A DNA stretch of 21,213 nucleotides, from assembly GCA_043381765.1 (NCBI GenBank), contig JBHJMP010001197.1, positions 1-21,213 on the forward strand. Reading direction: 5' to 3'. This DNA is from Collodictyon triciliatum (taxonomy: Eukaryota; CRuMs). The notes beneath the pieces are model-generated. The model was not told where the DNA came from. It did not search any database and worked only from the letters and a program-made list of their open reading frames with translations. Shown one piece after another: positions 9,830 through 18,500 of this stretch. Numbering within the stretch: the stretch's first letter is position 1; every line of letters begins with the position of its first letter. A program made the translations under genes and the position numbers.

Positions 9830-12800
9830 ATTGATCAAACAGAGAAGGCATGCTCACAAGAGGTTAAAGTTACTCATACAGCGAGCCCGTCAGTGAGCGC
9901 AACAGATTTTCCGCATTACCCCGAAAATCACCATCCGATATTGGTTCACGAAGATAACCCCGTTCGTGCTGTTGTCTTTGCAGAAGCAGCTGATTCGAAA
10001 CCGGCCAAGAGAGACGAAGAAGATGCGAACAATCGCGCCCTCTTCTTGGTAGAGTCTGAGGCAGAGTCGCTGCTGGAGGCGTCCGAACCTTACTTGCCCC
10101 TAGCTAAACCCCCAGAAGCTTTGAAAGACTCAAATGAGGACGCATTCCCAGCTAGGGAAAACCAAGATTCTGACGCCGATGATAGCAAAGAAGAGGCTGG
10201 TCATAACAACAACGGCATTCTGTATCAAGAGAACGTCCAAAATAATGATGTTGTCACTGTATCTGAGTCTGAATCTGAATCTGAATCCCTGTCCACATCT
10301 GCTTCTATCACTGTTCCTGGGTCGATATCCACCTCCTCCTCAAACACTGAACTGAATGATGACGTGTCTGGCTCTAGTGCTTCGAGTCGCATGGAGTCAG
10401 TTGTGACTGCTCCTCACTCAGAATTACAGGATACTCAATCCGTCTGGAATTCAGCCTCCCTCACTACATCCAGTACACCCTCTGCCTCATTTTCAGTGAC
10501 CGAATCGTTCAGCGAATCTGAGAGCTCATCGCCAACTGCGACATTCTTTCCATCAGAATCCGGAACTAGCTCCCTCCTCGACCAAGCCTCGCCCTCGGAT
10601 GCCCGTCCCTCGAAAGAAGTGACTACAACCGCTAAAAGGTCTCGTGCTTCACCTTCTCAGCCTCCTTCGTCATCGAATGCGGTGCATCCTTCTACACATG
10701 AATCACAGTCACTCTCCATGTCAAAGACAGCATCACCTTATGTATGTACAGGAGATAGCTCAGAAAATTTATGTGGTTTTTGCGGCCCGATTCAACCCGA
10801 AATAGATGTCTCTCTTGAGTTTACTCATGCCTATGGTGGATTCAAACAACCTGATACTCATCGTTTGTCTCATTGGGTATATATCAGAAACATTACAGGC
10901 ACCACGGATATATATTCAGAAACCACAGTTGAGGTCTCAGTCTCAAGTGTAACATCTATTGCAGCCCAATTGAAGCCTTCCAAAATCGAGCCCTTCGCCC
11001 CAACTGGGATTACACTGTCTACAAACATATATAGCTCTTCCCCATCACTCGGCCTCCGTGTCTGGCTTACTGGACAAAACGGTGAGACAAACAACAAAGG
11101 CGGGGCTATTACAATCAGCACAGTCGAGATACCGTCCTTGATGTCTTCATGCATATACGATGGGTTGAACCCGTGTTTGGCTACTCTTACAGTTCCGGAG
11201 TCTGCATTCACAACCACAGATGTCACTATCACCCCTGTAGTATCATTCGCCACAAAGATTGTCGCATTGACACCAGCTACGCTCGTCGCCTTACCAACCT
11301 ATGGCTCCAATCCATCTGCAGGAATGAAATTGCAGCTGCCACAGAAACCCAACCTACCTTCATCCACTTTCACATCGACATTGACAGCGTACACAAACGG
11401 AAGAGTGCTCGAAGGCTTCAACGTTGTCATCAATATACCATCCTCTGTAGCGTCCATTGTCAGCATCAGCGGAGATGGCAAGTTCTCGGGTGCAACAAAC
11501 ATCCAACAAAATAGTGCATCGATAGTGTGGACACGCCAAAGTGGCGTCAGCGATTCATCTGCCACAGGAGCGATCAACGTCGCAACAATCACATGGAAGA
11601 TGAAGGATTCGCCCACACAGAGTAGTGGCGAAGTCAGCTTCGTAATCAAACAGATGACAGACGTCCAGAACATACCGATAGTCAGCGAGTCAACAAACGG
11701 AATTGTGTTTGATATAACACAGTCAAGCGAGACAGGATATATTGTTGTTGCTCAAGACTCTGTAAGAGGACATTTCATCACTTCTCTTCAGCAGCAAATC
11801 GTCAACACAGCCGTAATCACCAAGCAAAGTGTGGCCGTACCACTGAAAGTTGTAGAGTTCTACGAGTTTCAAACACCAAAAGACATTACGTCACAAGCAT
11901 CATGCACCAGCTCCGACCCACAAGTCGCACCCGTACAAGGCTGTACAATTGTCATGACAGGCAGTGAGACATCCGGCTCAAGCTTTGTGTCGCTCTCATT
12001 CAATGCTGCAACCACTGGTGTCCGCGTGTGGTATCCAGCAGCTCCTATTAACATAAGCACCCCCGACAGGATACTCAATCGAATATCCAACTTCAAGACG
12101 GCTGATTGCTCTGGTTATAGATACCAAAGCAGCAAAATCACTGCGACTGTATCATTTGTGAGCGGAAGTGACAGCTTCTTCGCCGATGTATCCAAGTTGA
12201 TTTCTCTAGAGGTATCTGACAGCAGCATTGTGAGTGTGGAAGATAACACAGTTATTACCGGTATTGCAGCAGGAGCTGTCAATGTCAATGTCGCCGGATT
12301 CCCATCAAACACAATATCATTGAGTGTGACCGACATCGAAGTCTCCGTGACGAAGCTGATGCCAATCGTGTTCACCGACGTATCGATAGTTTCAGTGACA
12401 CCAAGCGATGCATTGACACCCACATCCATCAGTAGCGTGAAGGCGTCCGTGTCTCAAAACCTGGACTTTGAAGGCAAGGTAGGACATGTTGTGGTGTACG
12501 CCTACTTTTCTGACGGCACACGAATGGAGGTACATGAGTCGGATGGTCTCGCCATTACATCAACCAACCCTTCCATTTCAGTCATGAGCTCGCCTCCAAG
12601 AGTGATATCCGTCTCCAACGGATGCGGGTACTATGTCAACGCACAGTGGAGCTCCTGTGGAAAGAGCCTGAGTGACGGACTCGGACTCGTCAACTTGAAT
12701 CTACCCAAGATTACTCAAATAGCAGTGACAGTCACAAATACTAAAATCACGAGTGCCAATGACCCTTCTACGACTGTTGGCATACCCACGAAGAGCAATC

Positions 12801-14942
12801 TGAAGGTAATGTGCACATTCGAGAATGGAAAACAGAGTGACTACACACTAGACTCCAGGACAAACTATGACGACATCACAGCTGATACAAGCAATATCAT
12901 TCAAATTGAGACGGCTACAGTGTCATCCAGCGTCACAGAGGTCTATGTGGTTGCAACAGGCAGTGGCTTCGGAACCGCGGCGATAGTAGTGACAGTCAAC
13001 AGCGCACCCAATTTACAGGGAAGCGTGGATGTCACCGTGATTGGATTTGCGTCACTGAGTGTCTCTTCCAGTCCATATCCGACATACACAGGCTCCACCA
13101 CAGTGTCGCTGACTAAGCTGACTCGCTATGAGTGCACACAGGTCTATCAAAGAGCGACGCTGGCATTGTCCATGAGACTGACAGATAGCTCTGTGCATGA
13201 CATCACATCAAAGTCATCGACTGTATTCTCTGTACCCACAAGTCAGCAAAGTATTTTGGTAATCAAAGACAAAAATATTCTTGAACCAACTGGCACACAC
13301 TTTGGAGCTGCTACAATCACAGCCTCTTACGGCGATGTGTCAGCTACAATAGACATCGTGGTCGCGGACGAAACAGTGAGCGCAACATCGCTAGCAACCG
13401 TATTTCCGTCAACATACACCGGTATCATCGGAACATCAACACAAAGCATCAAAGCGACTGCCGTATTCCAGGATGGAACAAAACATCCAACGGCCCACAC
13501 CATTACTGGGTTTTTATCTTACACCAGCGATGACCTGAGCTCAATAGCTATGGACACCGCAGGAACTGCAACAATACAAGCAAACTCACTCAGTATTGTA
13601 AAGCTTACATCATCAACATGCTATGGAGTCGTAGGAACGTTAAGCACCTATGCCAATCTGAGTCCGGATGTTGGCGATATCGATATTGGAAGCACGAGCG
13701 ACCTTTCATTGAGCAACATCGCAGTCGGGTCCAGCTTGACAGTTCCTGTCCGTGTCAACACGGGAACAAAGGCACTTGGAAGTCTCGATACTAGTCTTGT
13801 ATATGACGCAGACATATTCGATGTTATTTCATACTCCACTGGAAGCGGCTGGCCAGGCGGACAGTTAGAGATTACCCTGAACGACCCACCAGGGGTCATT
13901 CGCATTGTAGGAGCAACAAGCGCAACCAGCAACTCAAAAGGAACACTAGAGGTTGTCAAGCTAGTAATCAGAAGCAAACAGGACGGACTATCATACTTTA
14001 CTGGCTTCATCACTAAAATGCTAGCTAACGACGCAACGTCTTCACCAATCGGAAGCGCACTTGGGCAAGGAGAGACAAGAGCAATAGTAGCTGGTAATGC
14101 TCCAGTAAAGAGCGGAGCCGGAATCAATTCGAGAGCTTCGACGAGGAACGAAATGAATCTGACTGTGGGATATGAAAGCACTGCAGCCATCCGACTAGCT
14201 GGCAGGATATCGCCGACATGTGACCCGGCTAGTATTCTTGGAAATACAGACGGAGACTGCGAATTCTCAGTCGGAGATGTCCAGTTTACATTGAGGTATC
14301 TAGCTGGACTAGTCACGGCACCAGTCCAGTCCTACCAACTTCAATTTTTGGATGCGGACAGAAGTGGAAACATTCAAGTACAAGACGCGATATACTTGAT
14401 TCGGGTGTTGGCGAACAAATGGCGATTTTTCAATGTCCGCACTATTGAGCCGACCAGCTCCAGTTCCTATCTTCAAGTTTCTATAGACTCACGAACAGCT
14501 GATATGGCGTACTCATCGGCCAAGACGTCATATGACATAATTTTCTTGACAACGTTGAACGCAGATATGAGCATTATAGCAGGAACTAACAAACAAGCGT
14601 TAACTGAAGGATTCCAAGTATCGAGTAACGACTTGAATAATGGGACGTTCTCTGTATGTGGAAACACATACAGGTCAGAGATTATTGGGATTACAATCCA
14701 TCTGAAGACATATGATAGTCTTGGGCAATCATCCAACGACCGAGACGTGACATTCTATCAAGGAGTGGGAGGTACTTATGTGAGTTTTACAACAATAGTC
14801 GCTAGATTTGACACAACTCAATCGCAATCGCAATCACAATCTCTGTCTCAATCTCAATCTCAATCTCAATCTCAATCTCAATCTCAATCTCAATCTCAAT
14901 CTCAATCTCAATCTCAATCTCAATCTCAATCCCAATCCCAAT
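9752..14942 (+). CDS. Giant secreted TMEM132-like/cohesin/dockerin protein, first module (runs into gap)
   Basis: The frame runs 1,730 codons from the ATG at 9752 without an intron and is cut by the N run. The start is the first in-frame ATG after the TAG at 9668, has A at -3, and opens a clear signal peptide (about residues 1-26, hydrophobic core VGIIVLVLL). Order by residue: acidic Ser/Thr-rich stalk (27-330), Cys motif ending CGFCGP (about 333-349), beta domain, cohesin-like domain (about 543-645), strap containing VRVWYP, about five BIG-like domains (about 790-1300), second cohesin-like domain (about 1305-1435), dockerin-like EF-hand pair (1490-1560), beta domain, then Ser-Gln repeats from 1690. 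The cohesin-strap-BIG order matches animal TMEM132 ectodomains (family knowledge, by-eye comparison). It is probably a cell-surface adhesion protein. No transmembrane segment lies left of the gap. It likely continues into the coding region after the gap. Confidence 0.88.
9830..10740 (+). other. Acidic Ser/Thr-rich stalk (mucin-like)
   Basis: About 300 residues rich in Ser, Thr, Glu, Asp and Pro, without Cys apart from the first few residues. It includes a short Ser-Glu hexanucleotide repeat at 10262-10288 (TCTGAA units). Composition suggests an extended, possibly O-glycosylated stalk. The same kind of linker precedes the second module. Confidence 0.75.
11378..11686 (+). other. Cohesin-like domain A1 (TMEM132-type)
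   Basis: The segment LEGFNVVINIPSSVASIVSI to ITWKM..VSFVIKQMTDVQNIPI has the pattern of the cohesin domain reported in TMEM132 proteins: an opening strand after a Gly/Glu turn, a central strand ending in TW, and a closing strand leading to an I-P-I/V-like end. The second module has a clear counterpart at about 17370-17672. By-eye assignment; a profile search would settle it. Confidence 0.6.
12017..13664 (+). other. TMEM132-like strap and tandem BIG-like domains, module A
   Basis: The segment starts with VRVWYPAAPINIS, the counterpart of the VWxPxxPL motif that opens this region of TMEM132. It then has repeated beta units: YQ-x-K/A followed by alternating strands, a D-V/I-T/S step, and Gly-containing closing strands such as ITGIAAGAVNVNV. 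A later unit (VVYAYFSDGTRMEV) matches the SDG-containing BIG unit of TMEM132. The final units (CTQVYQRATLALSM; IKATAVFQDGTKHP) repeat the first two, suggesting internal duplication. About five domains in all; exact borders uncertain. Confidence 0.6.
13665..14055 (+). other. Cohesin-like domain A2
   Basis: Starting DVGDIDIG, the segment has the cohesin pattern: LTVPVRVNTGTKALGSLDTS (strand, loop, strand), LVYDADIFDV, a GWPGG turn, then DPPGVIRIVGAT and closing strands. It lies directly before the dockerin-like pair. The second module has the same pair of domains at 19651-20040. Confidence 0.65.
14219..14434 (+). other. Dockerin-like EF-hand pair A
   Basis: Two calcium-loop motifs are visible: NTDGDCEFSVGD, followed by helix VQFTLRYLAGL, and DADRSGNIQVQD, followed by AIYLIRVLANKW. 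Acidic or amide residues sit at loop positions 1, 3 and 12, as in type I dockerins and unlike paired calmodulin EF-hands with an incoming helix. Position 6 is Cys in loop one rather than Gly. Confidence 0.8.
14435..14818 (+). other. Beta-rich domain after dockerin A
   Basis: About 125 residues with alternating strands, ending TYVSFTTIVARFDTT before the Ser-Gln repeat. The counterpart after dockerin B is about 20404-20810 and shares the pattern IHLKTYDSLGQSS / FTMTTYDANGNSG. I do not recognise the fold; a fibronectin- or Ig-like sandwich is a guess. Confidence 0.5.
14819..14942 (+). repeat. Ser-Gln coding hexanucleotide repeat, left of gap
   Basis: About 20 units of TCTCAA (with TCGCAA, TCACAA and TCCCAA variants) encode (Ser-Gln)n in the open frame. 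The run enters the N gap with the TCCCAA variant. Confidence 0.97.
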
Positions 14943-15401
14943 NNNNNNNNNNNNNNNNNNNNNNNNNNNNNNNNNNNNNNNNNNNNNNNNNNNNNNNNNN
15001 NNNNNNNNNNNNNNNNNNNNNNNNNNNNNNNNNNNNNNNNNNNNNNNNNNNNNNNNNNNNNNNNNNNNNNNNNNNNNNNNNNNNNNNNNNNNNNNNNNNN
15101 NNNNNNNNNNNNNNNNNNNNNNNNNNNNNNNNNNNNNNNNNNNNNNNNNNNNNNNNNNNNNNNNNNNNNNNNNNNNNNNNNNNNNNNNNNNNNNNNNNNN
15201 NNNNNNNNNNNNNNNNNNNNNNNNNNNNNNNNNNNNNNNNNNNNNNNNNNNNNNNNNNNNNNNNNNNNNNNNNNNNNNNNNNNNNNNNNNNNNNNNNNNN
15301 NNNNNNNNNNNNNNNNNNNNNNNNNNNNNNNNNNNNNNNNNNNNNNNNNNNNNNNNNNNNNNNNNNNNNNNNNNNNNNNNNNNNNNNNNNNNNNNNNNNN
15401 N
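14943..15401. other. Assembly gap, 459 N
   Basis: The gap lies wholly inside the Ser-Gln repeat. Both edges have TCCCAA variants. The repeat phase differs across the gap by one base modulo six, so 459 is not the true length. Reading straight through the Ns gives Ile-Pro/Ser-Val repeats and a stop at 15578-15580, an artefact of the wrong gap length. Confidence 0.97.
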
Positions 15402-15503
15402 CAATCCCAATCCCAATCTCAATCTCAGTCTCAGTCTCAGTCTCAGTCTCAGTCTCAGTCTCAGTCTCAGTCTCAGTCTCAGTCTCAGTCTCAGTCTCAA
15501 TCA
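15402..15503 (+). repeat. Ser-Gln coding hexanucleotide repeat, right of gap
   Basis: TCCCAA and TCTCAA units change to TCTCAG units (about 12) and then degenerate into non-repeat Ser-rich sequence. The Ser-Gln frame here starts at 15402 and stays open to the window end. Confidence 0.97.
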
Positions 15504-18500
15504 GAATCTGTATCAGAGACAAACTCTGTGTCACCTATGGGTACCCATGGATTCTCTCAATCGGAATCGACTCACAGTAACGCCCAATCGGGAACGGAAT
15601 CAATTAGTTGGTCCAGAAGCCTATCTGTTTCTGGTTCCATTGATTCTGATACACTCCAGGCATCAAAATCGAGTGTAGATTTAATAACTTCTGTCCTCGG
15701 GACTCAAACTCAGCCACAGATTTTAAGCCAAAGCTTATCTCTGAGCTATAGCTCGGCTCATTCCCTGTTGAATCCTACTACCAGTCATTCAGGGTCTGTT
15801 TCTATGATACATTCGCAGTCCTCCTCGAATGATGTGAATATGGCCACTGATTCCGTAAGTATGAGTCAAATCCAGTCGTCAGACACTGGACCCCCTTCCT
15901 ACACTGTAACTACCGGTAACGAGAAGTCAAACTCGAAGTCCCTTGGTGAAGTGAAATCCGTTTCTGAACCTCCATCACACACTGAATCCATTACACATTC
16001 TGAAACATCATCAGAGTCAAAATTCAAATTAGTCGAGACATATGAAACAAATCCCAACTCAAATGCTGAGACAGAGACAGTATCTGGATCAGAATCTTCC
16101 AACATTACCAAATCCATTATTAATGATAATGCCAGCCACTCTCGTATTCTGACAAGAAGCTCAACTAAAACATCCAAATATTCATCGGCTCAAATTAAGA
16201 GTCTCATCTACCCCACAAGCTCAACAAAATCTTCCATCGTCATAAAGTCCAACACCCAAGCCAGTCAAACGGGTAAAAATCTATCAAATAAAATGCAATC
16301 ATCTATATATTCAGATCGAATCTCAATGAGTAAGAATACTATCAAGCCTTCAGGCTATACTCCTTACTCTTCTTCCAGCTATCAAAATATCTCAGAGGAA
16401 CATTCTTCATCTGGTTCAAAGAGCAGCAGTTGTTCCGAATATATAAAAGTGTCACGCTCATTGTCCTATTCTGTTGGCTACCAAAAATCTCAGAGTATGG
16501 ACAATAATTCACCAAAGTTAGTAAGCTCTGGTCAACTTGTAACTCAATCAAGAAAAGATATACAGAGCTTATCTCAGTTAAAATCTCTTGGAAATGTGTC
16601 TAAGACATCTTCTGTCTCCAAAAATTACTCTCAGATAAAATCGGTATCATCTGTCTTTTCTCAAACAAGACTATCTACTGGTAATCCACGAGAGTCCCCG
16701 TCTATGTCTCAGAGCCTTCCGCTGGACTGCCCTCCCGGTACGTACCCCAATGAGTGTCGGCAGTGCGGCCCGAAGAAACCTGCAGTTCCCATTGAATTTT
16801 CTCTCATCCCCAGTGACGCTGGATTTACACTCGGTAAACCATATGCCGATATGAGGAACTCCTGGTCATCTTTCCAAAACTTCACTGGAATCCGCTACAA
16901 CCCTGACACTCGAATCGCTGCAACTGTAGCCAACCTGAACAGCAATGTTGCAACTCCTCACTCGAAGGTTGTCGCTGTTTCTCCTAAAGGATTTACTGTC
17001 ACTACATCAATTTACAAAGGAAAGTCCACCATCTTTGTTCGAGCTTGGCTTGTTGGTTCCAACGGAGAAACAGTCACAAGTGGCGGGCAAATCCAAGTTC
17101 ACATCAGAGAGTTTCCCTTGCTCTCTGCCAACTGCAATAACGATGGATTGAGTCCTTGCTTGTTAGGACTCCAGGTTGGGGATAGCGTCTTTTCAACCAG
17201 TCAAGACACTACTCTCACCCCGATTATCACTTTCGGCGCTCAATTTATGGAACTGGGTACAGTCATCGCCAAAAAGGTGCCAACATACAGCCCAAACCCT
17301 GTAAGAGGAATGGTGATGAATATTCCAATTCCCCCGGTAGTCCCAGGGAACAACTTCCAAACACCAATCACTGCATTAACTGGTGACTCCATCCTTCAAG
17401 GGTTCACTGTTTTGGTCTCATTTGATCCTTCTATTCTTCAAGTGGTATCAATTGATGGAGGAAGTAAATATGCTGTCACACCAAACCTCAACGACCAACC
17501 CATTTCCATAGTGTGTCTTAAGTTGGATTCATTTGACAACAACCAAGCCAAAGGAACAATTACAAATGCCATCACAATCACATGGAAATTTGTCTCATTA
17601 CCACAAAGTAATGAGGCACAAATATCCTTTACAATATCCGAAATGACTGACATCCAATCATACCCGATTCTTGACCCAAAGACCCCTGGGGTGGTTCAAG
17701 ATGGGAAAGGGTCTGGAACTGTTGGTTACATAACTCTTGCAGTCGACAGCATTCGTGGGTACTACATTACCTCGCAAAAACCAGAAGTATTTAATCTAGC
17801 TGTTCTCAATCTTCAAAACATCGCAATTCCGCTGATTGTTCATCAATTTTGGGAGTTCAAAGGAACGGTTGACGTTAGTGCCTCGTCCCAATGTTCACTA
17901 AACGATGGTACAATCGCCAAGGTGTCTGGGTGCACGATTACGTTCATAGGAAACGAAAGCAACGGGGGCTACCTTTCTGTTGCAACAAACGGTGTACAAA
18001 CTAGCATCCGTGTGTGGATTCCAGAGACGCCTGTTCAGTTGCTTATTGATGATACCACTCTACTTGCCATCAACGGAACGCTAGATGCTTCATGCCAGAA
18101 GCCCATGTACCAAAAGGCTCAAACCAGAGTCCAAACAAAGTTCAAGAGTGGTGCTGAATCATTCCTCGCCGATGTTACACCATTTGTCGCCCTAACATCT
18201 TCCAATAACGATATTGTTGTTGTGAATGGAAAGGAAATTCAAGGCGCAAATCCAGGCACAGCAACTATTTCCGCCAGCCAAGTCGCATCCAACAGCATCA
18301 CAATAACAGTATCTGATGAAAAAGTATATGCTACTCATCTTGAGGTTGCAGTAGTTACCGATCTGAGTGTTTCAACACGAGAAAATGGCCCATTCAGAAC
18401 ACAAGACTTGGGTAGTGCCATAGCAATCGCAACCCAAAATTTTGCAACGGAGAACAAGGCTGGTGGGGTCGTTGCATATGCTTCATTCTCAGATGGAAAG

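Noticed and set aside
13648-14316. 222-residue minus-strand ORF
   Set aside because: Antisense shadow of the cohesin A2 and dockerin A coding segment, with no recognisable domain of its own.
14802-15534. Minus-strand ORFs of Arg-Leu, Glu-Ile and Glu-Thr repeats
   Set aside because: They are antisense readings of the Ser-Gln repeat and pass through Ns.
15402-15580. C-terminus of the first giant ORF at 15580
   Set aside because: It exists only if the 459 Ns are taken as exact length. The repeat phase shows they are not, and the true Ser-Gln frame after the gap is open for 5.8 kb.
15537-15600. Separate gene starting at the first in-frame ATG after the gap
   Set aside because: The following residues (MGTHGFSQSES) are Ser-rich linker without a signal peptide, while the downstream domains are of a secreted type.
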